A stretch of 64,000 nt of DNA from Cantharellus purpuraceus (Eukaryota; Basidiomycota; Agaricomycetes; Cantharellales; Hydnaceae), in the NCBI GenBank assembly GCA_025174535.1, contig JALBUN010000048.1, positions 1,860,001 through 1,924,000 on the forward strand, in the 5' to 3' direction. The notes under the pieces are model-generated. The model was not told where the DNA came from and did no database searches. It was given only the letters and a program-made list of their open reading frames with translations. Of the stretch, positions 43,493 through 56,106 are shown piece by piece; position 1 is the first letter of the stretch; every line of letters begins with the position of its first letter. The position numbers and the translations under genes are program-made.

Positions 43493-45342
43493 ATGGTTCA
43501 ATTGTATGGTGTTGCAGATCATGAATACGCATCAGAATCCTCAGAGAGGCAGGACCCAAGTGCTGCGTCTCCATTACTTGGCAATACCGTGAACAGCAAC
43601 GGTAAACAGAGGCATGGGGCTAGCGAGCATGATGGTGGCCACGCAAGTATTGCGAGTTGTGTGGGAAATCTATGCAATACAATCATGGGTGAGCAGTTAC
43701 GCTTTGATGAAGGGGCCCAGTTATTCACGCATATCCACAGGCACAGGTGCGGGTTAATATGGATCATTGAGTATGCGGATGAACTCACGTCTCTCACCAG
43801 GAATGCTCACATTTCCACTGGTCTGTTTTGTTTTCATGTACACTTTGATGTGGACTGAAGGCTGTATCAGTCTATGGCCGCTTCCGGCCTGCTTCCAGGC
43901 ATATTAACATGTTTCTTTTCTGGAGGCATCGGTGCATTTGGGCTCTATCTTCTGTCACTAACTGCAACGCGCGCTCCCCATCGTCGGGCATCCTTCTTCG
44001 CCATTTCTCAGCTCACATTTCCAAAGGCTTCCATTTTCTTTGATGCCGCCATCGCCATCAAATGCTTTGGTGTGTCGATCAGGCAGGTGATCTATCTCAA
44101 TTTTGCGCTTCAAGGACTAGAGTTTTTGCGTTCAGTTACCTGATAATCATTAAAGGCCTCATGCCCAATGTGGTTGCATCTCTTTATCATGATCTTTTGC
44201 CCGGTGACCCTCCTGAATGGTCATTATCCGGGCGGCTCTGGATTACACTCTTTATGGCTGCGCTCATTCCACTTTCCTTCCTACGTCGGTTAGATAGTTT
44301 GAGATATGCATCCTTCGTCGGTGTCTGTGCTGCCGGTGAGACTCCGAGTTCACTTACACGGATAGACGTTTATTGCTGAACCATCGGATAGTCTACCTTG
44401 TGCTAATTGTCATCGTGTGCTATTTCCATCCATTGAAGGGCACTCTCCCAGCTGGACCTGTCTATTTAATCCACTTCACTCCCAATTTCGTTTCCACCTT
44501 CCCTGTGCAAGTGTTTGCATACACTTGCGCGCAGAACGTGCGTTTCGCCCATTAATCTGCCGATGACACCTCAATGCATTCTTCCAGATCTTTCCGATCT
44601 ATAATGAGCTCGCTACAAACACGCAGACGCGTATGAACAGGGTTATTGGGACAGCCATTGGTTCTGCTGCGCTAGCATACGAAATTATCGCGGTGTTCGG
44701 CTATCTTACATTTGGGACTAACGTTGGATCAAATATAGTCGCCATGTATCCGTCAACATCTTTGTTCATCGCTGTGGGACAGCTTGCCATCGTAGTTACC
44801 GTGTTACTTGGCTATCCTTTACAGGTGCACCCATGCCGAATCTGCCTGGACAAGGTGTTCAGCCCAGTGCATAAACCCATTGTGGCTGCGCACGCAGAAA
44901 TCCAGGAGGAGGAGGGTGATGATGATCATGGTGTTCTGGATGCAGAAGATGATCATGGGAAGGGCGATATGACGGCATTAAAACACACAGTTTTGACGAG
45001 TTTGATCATCTCCTGTGGGTTTCTGATCGCGTATTTTGTGGATGATCTGCGACTTGGTGTGTGTGATAATTTCAATCCCCCACCGGGTACTCATCATCTA
45101 TATTATAGTTCTCTCCTTCGTTGGGTCAACTGGTTCAACAACAATCAGTTTCATTCTTCGTATGTTATCATACTATACATTGTATTGCACACGCGCCTGA
45201 TCGTGATTTCTTAGCGGGTCTCTTTTTCTGGCGTCTCTTCCGTGATGATCCACAAACAAGCAAAGTGCTCAAATGGGGCTCCTTGGCGCTAGTTGGATAT
45301 GGTGTAATGATCTTTGTGTTCTGGTACGTAAGCAACCATTAA
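43493..45342 (+). CDS. Amino-acid transporter, AAAP/SLC38 (vacuolar AVT-like) family
   Basis: Multi-pass proton-coupled amino-acid transporter. The N-terminus MVQLYGVADHEYASESSERQ is soluble and acidic. The first membrane segment starts ASIASCVGNLCNTIMG and continues through a 20-nt exon (43801-43820) giving MLTFPLS, the conserved GxGxLxxP-like start. Later helices include GLLPGILTCFFSGGIGAFG, IIIKGLMPNVVASL, LWITLFMAALIPLSFL, VYLIHFTPNFVSTF with PVQVFAYTCAQN, IFPIYNEL, AALAYEIIAVFGYLTFG, IAVGQLAIVVTVLLGYP and TVLTSLIISCGFLIAYF. A long acidic loop (EEEGDDDHGVLDAEDDHG) precedes the last helices. The end is GYGVMIFVFWYVSNH. About nine exons. Vacuolar location is inferred from the family. Confidence 0.9.
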
Positions 45343-45637
45343 CGGTGTTGCTTCGCGGCTGATGGTTTGTTTGATAACAGCTTGAGCTACAATGTATACC
45401 AGCTCATTCATGGCCCACAATCTTAATACCCGATTTGTTCTCTGGAATGTAGATGTATTTATTGTGTAGCAGGCACATAGCAGAGCTTTGTTCAAACTCC
45501 GCTGCGCTGCCCCGCTACTTCTGTCAAATGATAAACCACCGCCTGTCTGCGGTGTGATCTCAACTCAATTCATTGGTTACAGTAATTTTCTTCTTGTTAG
45601 TGGTGTTGTCTTCCACCCACTTTCGCCGACCCTGTCC

Positions 45638-46755
45638 ATGCCCTACGAGCCCGTGCTCAATCTTCCTGGAGAACTAGCGAACGAGGATGATTCAGAGGGT
45701 GACGTGGATCCGGATGACGATCAAGCCAACGAAATTGAGCCACTGGTGCCTACAAAAGGGCATGCAAGGAGCCCCTCACCATCATTGGGACGTAAGATCT
45801 TGGGTGGCTTCCTCAGCAGCACAACACACTTTCACAGCCATCACTTACTTGGAACCCCCGCTGTTGAACTTACACCGTCAACACCAGTCAGCAGCGATGG
45901 TGTCTTTGCCAACATTCCTGCGAAGCCGACATCGTCCAGTGAGCGTCTTACACTGGACGAGGAGTTAGGGGAGGACGAATGGATATTCATGACTCCAGAG
46001 CAAAGAAAGAAACTGGCGCCTCCAGTACGTCACTTATGCTTCACATATACTGGCTTGATGGGGAATGGGGGTGTTCTCATCTTATACAGAAATACAACAA
46101 GATTAAACGCGATAGGGCACCCACGTATACAACCGAATATGATCCCCCACACAACCTGCTTGCCGGCGCTCGCTCTGGAAAGAGTCATCGCCGTCTACAC
46201 GCTGTCAGCCCCCGCATTAACTCCCTCCCTGCAGGGTCTAGTTGGCTGTTTATCATGGCGGCTTTCATGTGCGCGCTTCTTCCATTGCTTGGTTACTTTA
46301 TCGTATACTTGGCTAGCCGAGGTCGCTGGACATCGCATGCGACAAGACTTGGTTCGCGAATGGGTTTGGGTCTGGGACTCTTTCACATCGGTGCCATGAT
46401 CTTCTACATCCCCGCGCTTATGCCAGGTGTACTTACATCGTCTATGCCGCTACTCTTGTTCCTATCATGGACCGTGTTCATTGGGATTCCGGTTGGGTGG
46501 CAGCTCTCGCTGCGTGCAATGAAAGAGTACTCATGGCTGAAGGTTCAGGAGAGGGTGTTAGTCGAGAGGATTGTACGTGCTAATTTGGTTGTGGCTACTG
46601 ACAACAGGATGGAGGGGGAGGGGAACGAGGATGATATTGAGAATGGATACAGGTACATTGAAGGTACGGATATGAGGGTGCGTGATTTAAAGAAGGTGTT
46701 GGCTAGGGCAAGAGATGCGAGGTTAGCGCGGTCACTTCGAGCTGCTGGGTTTTAG
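45638..46755 (+). CDS. Fungal membrane protein with acidic N-terminus, unrecognised
   Basis: Two exons. Exon 1 runs from the ATG at 45638 (MPYEPVLNLPGELANEDDSE) to 46024 and encodes an acidic stretch, a Ser/His/Pro-rich linker and EEWIF-like DEWIFMTPEQRKKLAPP. The intron is 46025-46089 (gtacgt...tacag). Exon 2 begins KYNKIKRDRAPTYTTEYDPP and has three hydrophobic segments: SWLFIMAAFMCALLPLLGYF, GLGLFHIGAMIFYIPALM and LLLFLSWTVFIGIPVGWQLS. A cytosolic-looking charged helix ends at RSLRAAGF (stop 46753-46755). Length is about 350 residues. The family is unknown to me; the gene structure and composition look real. Confidence 0.75.
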
Positions 46756-48887
46756 GTGAGCCTCTGCAATAGGCTAGTTGCATGCCACTCATTATTTTTG
46801 TTGTTTTCGAACTTTCAAGGAGCTTGTAGAACATTGCGTAAAACCTATACAATCTTATCTATCAGGAGATACACAACTGTCTAACAAAACGAGGTAGCTC
46901 TTGTTTTTACGTTCCTGGCTTTCTGCTCACTTGACAATGCTATTTACGTCATCGATCGATCGATTTCTTTGCTGTTCAGGTCCGCAACATTATCATTAAA
47001 ACCAATGCATTCCTAGGTTTACACATCATCCATCGTCTCTAATACTCTCCTCAAGACGCTTTGAATGCACACGTGTTCCATCTGAGCTAGACCTGACTCT
47101 GAACCAATCGCATTAACAAGAAATGGGTGGAATAATATTTACTTGCCACATCTAGTACCGAAATACCATTCAAATCGGGACAGCGATTCCGTGCAGGGGC
47201 TTTGGCAAAACACGAGGACAATGTGGCGGTGCCAGGAGCTTGTAGCCAAAAGCAAGATCTTCATCTTTCTATGGGTGCATCGGGCAATCATATCCTCCAG
47301 CAACCAACACAGGCTCGATACGGGTATGTCATGACGCGAACTTGTTGATCGACATTGCTCATGAGATGGTCATTATTGGACTTGGATGCTCATGCAAAGG
47401 CCTCTTTGTTTCCTGCTGATGACGGCTTGTCTTTCATATTCCAGATCTTCAATGACGCACATACGCTCTCGGTTTTTAGGAAACGCGCCACACAGGCGCC
47501 TCTAGTGCTAAGCGTTTCTATAAATCTCACGATGACACATACCGGCCCCGCGTGTTCCTGTACGGCTGAAATTACCGACTGACCGAGTTAAACTTTTGCC
47601 TTCAAAAGGCAGGTGCACGATCCGAACCATCTGTGCTTGTGAGGTTAAGTAATGAAGGACGCCGTGAACGACATCGCTTGACAAATTATTTATGTCACAT
47701 GCCAGCGACGACCAGTCGCATATGAGGTACTTTACCCGATCCTCTTCTGTGAAGATTCAACCGCAATCCACAGAACTCCCGGGTAATTTGCTCTAATTCG
47801 GGGCGCGGATCCTGTCTTCTCAACTCACACACAATAGCGTCCGAGTTAGGCCTGAAGGCACTGCTACTCATAATCATGATCTTATTATTGGATGCATGAT
47901 GGCGAGGTACAACTAACTTATATTCTGTAAGTTCTGCACGACCCACAACTCCATATAAAGTTAGTGTTGATAAAATCACTGTCTTACTTGACAATCTCTG
48001 AGAGACGGGCGCCATGCCGGTTGCAAGGCGCTTGTGTCCAATCTTAAACCACGATTTCATGTGTCTAACTTGGTACCTTAGCATCGAGGCATCGCCACAG
48101 TAAAAGAGGTATTGGAAATTATCTTTACAGATACATCTGCTTTGTCTTCCCTGTCCACCCATGGTCAACACCTTGCCTCTTTCTGTGCAATTCCCTGCAC
48201 GTCTTCTTCCTCGTCTCGGGATAGTTCGGATTCACTTATGCAACGTCGGAGGAATAGTATCGGAATCCCGGAGATAGTGCCTAAAAGAATATATAGAGTA
48301 ACTCCGAGATTGGATTCAAAAACGATTAGGACGCACCCGTGTCTGAAAGGTAGGACGTGGATACATGTAGCTAGGAAGACTTGACCTCAATCATGACTTG
48401 GTTACGTCGAGTTGTTTCAGAGTCCGACCCCTTTCAGTCGGCCTCTTGCGGGGAATTCTTTGGTTGCCGGTGATGCATTGATGGTTAAAGTCGCTATGCT
48501 CAAAGCTCAAACATGGCATGTAGTCCAATGGCCTTACTTCCACATCCCACTGTTATCTTTAGGGGCGATTGGCTGTCCAGATACGCGAAAATTAACTTGC
48601 TTCTCGTCGGATTAGGAGCGCCATTCATATCAGGATCACCCTCAGCTTGGCAGCTGTATTGACGCAATCTCAAATCATGTTGTTTCTCTACTACAAATCG
48701 TGTCACAGGGATTGACTGACTAGTCTATTGTGCCTCTGTTCCCCGGTTTGTGTCGGGGATGAAGCTGTATATAGGGCAACTCGGGGGACTACAAAGCGCG
48801 AGCTCGGCGAACGGGCAAGCCAAGTTCTGTACAAGGATTCGAGCCTCCCGCCCCCCACCCCCCATATACATCTAGAAACTATCACAG
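46756..48887. other. Intergenic region with no supported gene
   Basis: 2.1 kb. A reverse-strand open frame of 158 codons at 47695-48171 has no recognisable domain and is not clearly protein-like. A tcgatcgatcgat run at about 46952 is the only simple repeat seen. A C-rich run at about 48850-48862 lies shortly before the terpene synthase start. Confidence 0.45.
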
Positions 48888-50130
48888 ATGGCCAGTTCAA
48901 CCACTACATCTCCTGATGTAACTCCCGAAGTAGACGGTCAAGATGTTGTCTCAAACCATCACAAGGGTATATGGCCTCTATTTTTTTGTATCGAGTAGAT
49001 TTAATTTCTAATCTGTTTCCTTGCAGATGATGAGGCTTCAATTGTCAATGCACTTTTATCTGACGTCCGGAACAATGCGGTGGACATTAAGCTTCCCAAC
49101 CAGCCACTCGAAGACTTCATGCGAGCCGAAATGGAATCCAGAAATTTTGTTTGTGGTCAGCTTGAACGAACGCTTCACCTTGCGGCCAGCCTAATCGAAG
49201 TACAAAAATTTCACGCTCTGCTGTCTGGACATAGATTGATGCGACTATAGTTGGCCTACCATGATTGCACCTTTACTGAGAAGAAGATCATTGCGCTGTG
49301 CAACTGGTATGTGAATTGGAAGCAAGTGTTGATGGTGCAATGACTCGTACAATGTCAACAGGTATCTCATTTACGTGGACGACGTGGCAGCTAAGAATCC
49401 TGCCACGTACGGTGACTTCGAGCAGCGCTTCTTACGTGGTCAGCCACAGCTGGACCCCGTCCTTGACGCACTTGTAGAAGTGCTTATGCATATGTGGGAG
49501 CAATACGACACTCTTGCGGCCAATTCCATCATCTCCGCGGCATTCGATTTCATCACCACGTCTTGCATGGAGCCTGATCTTGAGAAGATGTCGCTTGTCC
49601 GGGGCACGCAGCGATTCTCGTATTATTTGCGGGAGCGTACAGGAGGATCGTACGCATATGCATTCCTGCTTTTTCCAAAGTCGTCTCAGATAAGTGTGAC
49701 GGAGTATATCCAGGCCATGCCTGACATGTGCTTCTGGATCTCCATGGTGAATGATCTGATATCGTTGGTGTCCCTTTTGTGCTGGTGTATTATATCATCT
49801 GAGGCTCTTTTCTGCTAGATTCTACAAAGAGGAGTTATCAGGAGAGACAAGGAACTATGTCCACACCCGGGCATATATCGAAGATAAGGCTCCCTTGGAA
49901 GTATTGGCTGAAATGGTGGAGGAGATGGAGACCTCAAGGAACCTCATACACAAAGCTTTATCGACCAATCCCAAGGCCCTGCTGATATGGAAGGTCTTTG
50001 AGCGTGGATACCTGTGAGTCTCTCCTATTCATATTTGTCCAAGAAACTAAGCCGTGTCATTTGTATCCGACATAGCGCGTGGTATTTGACGCATGACAGG
50101 TACAAGCTCTCAGAGTTGGGCGTAGTATGA
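48888..50130 (+). CDS. Sesquiterpene synthase of the trichodiene-synthase (TRI5-like) family
   Basis: Class I terpene cyclase acting on farnesyl diphosphate. The start is at 48888 (MASSTTTSPDVTPEVDGQDV). After splicing: DDEASIVNALLSDVRNNAVD, QLERTLHLAASLIE, LAYHDCTFTEKKIIALCNWY and then LIYVDDVAAKNP, the Asp-rich metal site (here DDVAAKN). Next are GTQRFSYYLRERTGGSYAYA, with a diphosphate-sensing Arg, and WISMVNDLISFYKEE, an intact second metal motif (ND..S..KE) split by an intron. The C-terminus HDRYKLSELG carries the Arg-Tyr pair. The stop is at 50128-50130. Length is about 330 residues and there are about six exons. The product cannot be predicted from sequence. I see no clustered P450 or other tailoring gene nearby. 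Confidence 0.9.
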
Positions 50131-50368
50131 ACGTGAGGAGGAAATATAAGTATTTTACCTTTCGCTATTATGTTGTGCTATGCTTTCTGGTATGTCGAAG
50201 TGTATGTATGAGCACGGTCTCCTTTAAATAGGTTTCGATTACAAGCTTACAGAGTTGGCCGTAGTATGAATTCGAGGAGATATGAGTATTCGATCTTTCA
50301 CTACTATGTTGTACTGTACTTCCTGAAATGTCAAAGTGTTTGTATGAGCATTGTCCCCTTTCAAAATT
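50101..50368. repeat. Tandem duplication of the terpene synthase 3' end
   Basis: The last ten codons plus stop and about 100 bp of 3' flank (50101-50229) are repeated at 50240-50368 with scattered differences. The words tacaagctctcagagttggg and tacaagcttacagagttggc both run into cgtagtatga. The second unit repeats the coding tail but is not joined to a reading frame, so it is a relic. Confidence 0.85.
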
Positions 50369-52711
50369 TCACGCAACTTCACATTTGTAGCACAAAAGGT
50401 TCAGTTTACAAGGTTTCGCCATCTTTCATCAGTGACGTAACCTTTTACTCACTGTGTACGCCTTTCCCTATTAGTCTTGATCCTCCATAAACTTAAAGCA
50501 GTGATGAAATTTCAAGAAGCCTGAGGATGTCATCGGCGGAAAGCGAAATTGAGTCTCTGCTTGGGCTGGTAACGCACGAGGGCTTCAACGTTACTGTAAA
50601 TTCTTTACCTCATCTTCTCATAGGAACATTGAAAAACTCAGGCGGTTTCAAGGGGTCCTAGAAGTGAAGCCCTTTAGAGTACGAAGCTTCAACCGACCTG
50701 ATCCCTTCTGGCCTGTCCGTCGACTGGGTCCCTCCTGATGATTTCGAGCACCATAATTAGAGGCGGGATGACGGCACTAGTGAACCCAACGAGCCCGGGT
50801 CTGGGCGAAGGGTTGTTCCGAACTCCCAAGAATGCAATCCTAGAACGAGATACGTGGGCTTATGCTCACATACCCAGCCGATGACCCCTAGTTGGCCCTT
50901 GCCTCAGTCATTCTGGATGTTGCTACGAGTGGACTCAACGGTGCGGAGACAGAGGTATAGCATTGCCGATATCCAATGGTGGCCAGAGCGTGCTGGTGGG
51001 AGACTTGGTAGTGCATAGAGTGCCAGGAGAAGAACGTACAGATACGCCTTCCGATCATTGGACACGGCATAAGCATAGCCTGACCACGGTGCCACCGATG
51101 AGGTTAAGACACTTAGTGCACTGCAAAGAATTCTTACTATGGCCCGATCCCATGCTCAACGTAATGGTTCTTTGCCCCAGTCAGCAAGACAATTAATCTC
51201 ATTTCAGGGTCCAGGCAGTTCTTTATACTATTTCTGACCCCATCTAATAAGAAAATTAGCTTAACTGAAAGATAGCGCTAGTCTTCTGGGGATACTGTGA
51301 AGGGTCCTTTTCAACAATGACCCGTACTATTCGGTGGACACGCTTACGGTGAGTGAGCTGGTGCCACCGCACACATCCTTTCTCCGCCATCGAACAATCA
51401 GAAGTCAGGGTCATCTGCCGTGGGCAGAAGTAAGGGTAACACATGTGAGGGTCTTATAGAATTGGCTGTTCTCGTATTACCTCATAATTAAGAAGCTGGG
51501 AAGTCCACAGGGCGCCTGGGAATGCGAGAGTACGCCTGGGTACACAGCTGATGATCTATTGACCACGTGGCACGCTTCATGGTAGACTTCTTCGGATATA
51601 TGCAGCCAACACAGCCTCTCCGATGCGAATGTATACGACGGCTATTGGCCATATAGCGCTTGAAGCGCGCTTCATAGAAGTTGTGGCCAAGAATGAATCT
51701 TATCCGATCGTTCCACGTCCCACAGTGTGTCAATATCAATGACTTGATATCTGCTGTCACCGATGCTAAAGTCGTCGTTCAGCTCAGCGGATTAAGGACG
51801 TATTCCTGTCCGATCTCTCCGCGGTCGATAGTGTGTCAATATCAACGACTGGATATCTGCTGTCACTGATGCTGAAGTTGTTGTTCAGCCCAGCGGGTGG
51901 ATTTACGCATAACTGAAGTACTCTTGCGCTTCGGCCAGCACGGATACTCTATTATTGGGTCTATCATTTGAATCCGAAACCAAAGCGAGCATCGGTTTCT
52001 CGGTTTGCCAGTGACTTGACGTGGAACAACTATTTGCCCAAGGACATTTAAGGTAGCGCAGTTGGCGAGAGCTCCTAACACAGAAGTAGGCCAAGAGAGT
52101 GACCGACGAGCTGAAATACTTCCAACATCACATGATATCACAATGAAATGGAAGAGTAATCTTATACTCTCAGGGATGTTTACTTGCTCGCTTGGTTGAC
52201 ACGTACAATTCTTGGGGAATTACGCCAGAGAGGCCGGGGTACTTGTTGTGGCAACACGTTGCTGGAGGAACGTATACGTGAGCAATCTCTGAAATTCATT
52301 AGCGATATGCAAGTGTATGAGATCTTCAACTCCTCAAGTTTGAAATTGATAGGTTCAAGCGACGCCAACGCAACTGCTGTTCTCCAAGATGTAAAAGGGA
52401 AGGAAATGTCAACTGTGATGATCGATGAGGAGTTTTCAAGTATCGGATGTTAATGGCTTCAGTATGCCACGTTTCCCAAGCCAGCATTACATGATTCGAC
52501 GGACCCGTGAAATGAAAGGAAGTCACGATTTTGTACCCTAGAGACATGCGACTGGTCTTGGCAACACGAAATTAACAAACAACATGCTCATGATCTGTAT
52601 GCACATACTCGAGTATCAGAAGAACTAGAACAACAGAAGGGAGAGTAAGAATAGCTCATAGTCATAGCCATAGCATATGCCCCATCGATGGAATGGCTTC
52701 TCTCATGCGAT
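50369..52711. other. Intergenic region with no supported gene
   Basis: 2.3 kb. Apart from the tandem duplication at 51724-51896 I see no RNA gene or protein-like frame. Open frames under 95 codons occur on both strands without recognisable motifs. Confidence 0.45.
51724..51896. repeat. Direct duplication of 67 bp, 106-bp period
   Basis: 51724-51790 and 51830-51896 share agtgtgtcaatatcaa followed by gact(t/g)gatatctgctgtca. The differences are mostly C/T or G/A at CpG positions (gtcgtcgttcagctc against gttgttgttcagccc). The copies are separated by 39 bp of unrelated sequence. Confidence 0.8.
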
Positions 52712-54753
52712 CTAATCGCCCGCACCTCCCCATGATTGCCAAGCTCGAGGCGTCATGGCTTTGTTCTGGCTGGGTTTGCGCGCTTTGGAACGGACGCTGG
52801 CCATGATTCGACGGCCTTCAGGGGATAGTTCGGAGGAAGACGCTGGTGAGGGATGGGAAGGTGTTCGAAGTTGTGTGACGGCCGGGTTTCTCACCGGTGT
52901 CGTCGGAGGTGTTGCTTGAAGGTAAACATGATCTGAATGAGAGGAAACAGTATGATATCAACGAGCGTCGACGTGCTCAAGAATACTCAACACACCATTA
53001 TTGCGAGGGGTCGGAATGAGAGTGTTCTGCTCGTTCGGCAATGCACTCTTCAAGGGAGATAATTTATGTGCAATTTCCTTACGCCGGGAAGGCCTTGTAC
53101 ACTGGCAGTCTCTAGAGGTATACTTGCGCGCCTGTCCCCTCACAGGCCGCGCTGGGGCACAAGGAGGGTTATTCTCCCCCACCATACCATGGTTACCCCT
53201 CTTCCCGTGCATGGCGCGGCGTGCAGCGATGGGCGTGTATGGATCCGTGTCCACCCCATTTCCTTGCAGCTCAATGTTGGGATATACGGACGAAGCAACG
53301 GACACGGATCGGGAAGAGACGTTACGTGGCATCATCTGGCCAGCAGGACTGGAGCCGTCCCCGTTGCGCAGCTCATCAAATGGGGTTCGGTGGCCAAGCG
53401 GGGGCGGCTTTGGTCGTACGGGTCTGGCGGTGATTTGGGTTTGGGCTTGGGCTTGGGTCTGGGTTTGGGTTCGTGTGGGAGGCGCGGGGAAATGATGTGT
53501 CGTCTCTGTGCGATGGCGTGGTGCAGGCGATACTTGGGCAAAGCTCTCCTTTGGACCGTCGCGCACGAAGAGGACGGGGATCTTGTTGGTGCCAAGGCTG
53601 GTCTTGTTGTCCACAATTGTAGATGTGGTGGTCTGTATCGAATGAGAGTCATGTAAAGAAGGTAGCTGGGTTACAGAAGAGACACTGTCAGAGAGGAGAT
53701 CAGAAGTCTGAGGGTCGACTCCTTCAGAAAGAAACTTGAAGAACTGCGAGGCGCGGCGAGTTGGACTGGTAAGTCCGACCATGGGCGGGTGGACCATTAT
53801 AGAAGAGTCTTCAGCGGTGCCACGCTCAACTTGCATAGAATCAATACCTGCGTCTATATCACGCGAGGAAGAAGTAGTGTCCAATTGACTAAAATAGAGG
53901 CGTTCAGGAGAAATTGAACTCTTGAACAAGTCATCTGGAATTCCAAGAGAAGACGTGGGTTGACTTGAGCATGGAGAATCAGAACGTGCGGATCTAAATA
54001 TTGCTTCAATCGGCCGCATATACGGGAATGGAACATGACTACTCACCTGATGTACCGATCGGCCCAGCTGATATCACTCTCCTCTGCGCTAGTCTTTGAA
54101 GTAGTCAAGCTCGGTGGACCGGGGTTGCCCAAAAGTACTCGTAACGAAGCATCGTGATGTTCTCGTCTAACAGGTGTGTTGGAAAATGCCTGGGGATCAG
54201 GACGACCCGTGTCATCATAGATATCTAATAAACTCAGCACGGATGCGTCCTGTCTGAGTCTTGATAAGCGATTTCTGTCTCCTGGAGTGAGCTGCGGGGA
54301 AGAATGTCGTCGAGTGGGGGATCTGGAAGGTGAGGAGCTGCCCTTCAGGCTGCAGTTGGCATTTGGAAACTCTGTGCGTGAGTGGAGGACACGGCCATGA
54401 ACTGTTACTGTATAAGTATCTGCTTGCGTTGCGTTAGAGATAATAGAGGGTGCACGGAGGACATTATTGATAGGATGCGCTGGGTAAATGCTACTTCAGG
54501 TATCATGCCTGAGAGGGTAGTTCTGAATACACTCACGGATTGGAGGCAGGGCGCGATATTCCGTCTCTGAAAGAACAGAGAAATGGGTTGAAGACGAGCG
54601 TAATAGTCGGTTTACAACAGCTTCCTCGTCCTGGGGCACTTGGAGAAGGTGGGTGTTACTCATTGATGCTGCATTTTTCTTGGCCTTGTCGTTCTTGCCG
54701 TTCTTTCTCTTCGACCTCCCACTAATGGAAAAAAAGCGGGTCAGAAATCCCAT
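52712..54753 (-). CDS. Long Ser/Thr/Pro-rich protein, unrecognised
   Basis: The start is MGFLTRFFSISGRSKRKNGK (ATG complement 54751-54753), a basic N-terminus after a short hydrophobic patch. Further exons hold STHFSVLSETEYRALPPI, LSLLDIYDDTGRPDPQAF and SAEESDISWADRYIR. A long disordered exon (52960-54040) has PRRASQFFKFLSEGVDPQ-like TRRASQFFKFLSEGVDPQ, a TQTQAQAQTQ run, PVRPKPPPLGHRTPFDELRN and CAPARPVRGQARKYTSRDCQ. The last exon runs to GRRIMASVRSKARKPSQNKA and stops at 52712. About 600 residues and seven exons. Basic SR-type motifs and PxxP segments suggest a signalling or cortical adaptor, but no domain is recognised. Confidence 0.65.
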
Positions 54754-56106
54754 GAGTGCGGCGGGAGCATGCGTTTCGCAAGTGTCAGAGATGGTTGTTT
54801 GCGCTTGGTTTCAAGACTGTGGGAATCCCGCTAAAGCTGGGCATCTAGCGCCGATCATAAGTTATCCTAATACGATGCTTCAACGACACCAAAGACGGCG
54901 CTGAGCTACTTTGCTTTATGCCGACAGTCTGCTTGACACCAAATATCAGTATAGTTTGCCAATATTTTCCTCCAGTCCAAGTTGGATAAGCCTCGAGGAG
55001 CTATCCGGTCTTTATCGTATGCATACAGGCGTCTTTGAGAACATCCTACACAGTAACGCGTCTGTTTTCGATTTTACGCCTCTGCTGTCTCCGTTGGCGG
55101 CCGTAGATGATTGATGATCCGTCCTCGCGGTCTGTCACAGTGGTCACGCGATGACTCGGAGATATGGAGGTAGACTAAGGGCCGACGTGAGCCAACAATG
55201 TTAATTTCTGAATGCCCTGCTCTTATTCTTGATTTTCAATCTATGTGTTGCTACAATATCTATTGATGAATGAAGGTCGGTCCGACACGTGCATAATCCC
55301 CAGCGAGGAAGCTATTTATCGAGACGAATAATGGCGAAGTAACATATGAAAGCGCTCATGTGGGTGATTGGGGAATCCACCAATCAAGTTAGTTAATCTG
55401 CGTTGCGCTCTACACTATCCGGTCCAGCTTACCGAGACCAATTATCAAGATCCCAACACTCCCTCAGGCGGAAGTCAGCCTACCCTTGCGGCGAGGGATT
55501 CTCTTGGGAGCCATGACTGGTGGGATATCATCTGTCGATGTCCCGGAATACATCCAACATACCGGCTAACACTGGGATACCATCTGTCGAGTGTTACGCG
55601 CTTCACATTATCAGCTAGGACTTGGAATAAGCCGTGAGCCGTGTCGAATCCTTGGTTGCAGTACAACAGCCTCACAACAACATTGAATCGGGGCTGTGTG
55701 TCATGTCTCTCATTTTCAAGATGCAGAGCACGCGTAACGCTGGACGGCCCGGGTAATTACAACGGTTATACATGATGCCATGGTGGCTGCACGGGGGTTA
55801 TCACGAACGGCCTTGGGCCCGACATGGTAGTCAGGCGTACATGTGGCTTGTGCGCTTCTCGAGAAAGGCAATGAGTAGTCTAAACATGCTGCTTGTCGAC
55901 ACAGCGTCCTTAATTCACCGTGCTCGGGACAACACCGCTTGGCGCGTGTTCCACGTGTGTCCAATTGGTCTTTCAGGCAAATGTGAACACCACTTTTTTG
56001 AAAGCATCTTTCACTTGCTGCTCGCTTTTTTGTTGTGACAGGGCAGCGTAATGATTCCGGACACAATCTGTCACGCGTCACGCGTGACTCCGTCGTCTCT
56101 ACCGCC
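54754..56106. other. Divergent intergenic region
   Basis: 1.35 kb between the reverse-strand low-complexity gene and RPB4, so it should contain both promoters. A short local duplication is visible at about 55520-55590 (gggatatcatctgtcgatg and gggataccatctgtcgagtg). Nothing else is recognised. Confidence 0.45.

Noticed and set aside
47695..48171. Reverse-strand 158-codon frame
   Set aside because: No recognisable domain or start context; I cannot distinguish it from chance.
53420..53475. Telomere-like repeats (gggttt/gggctt)
   Set aside because: They are the complement of codons for a Gln-rich TQTQAQAQTQ/Pro-Lys segment of the reverse-strand gene, not a telomeric tract.
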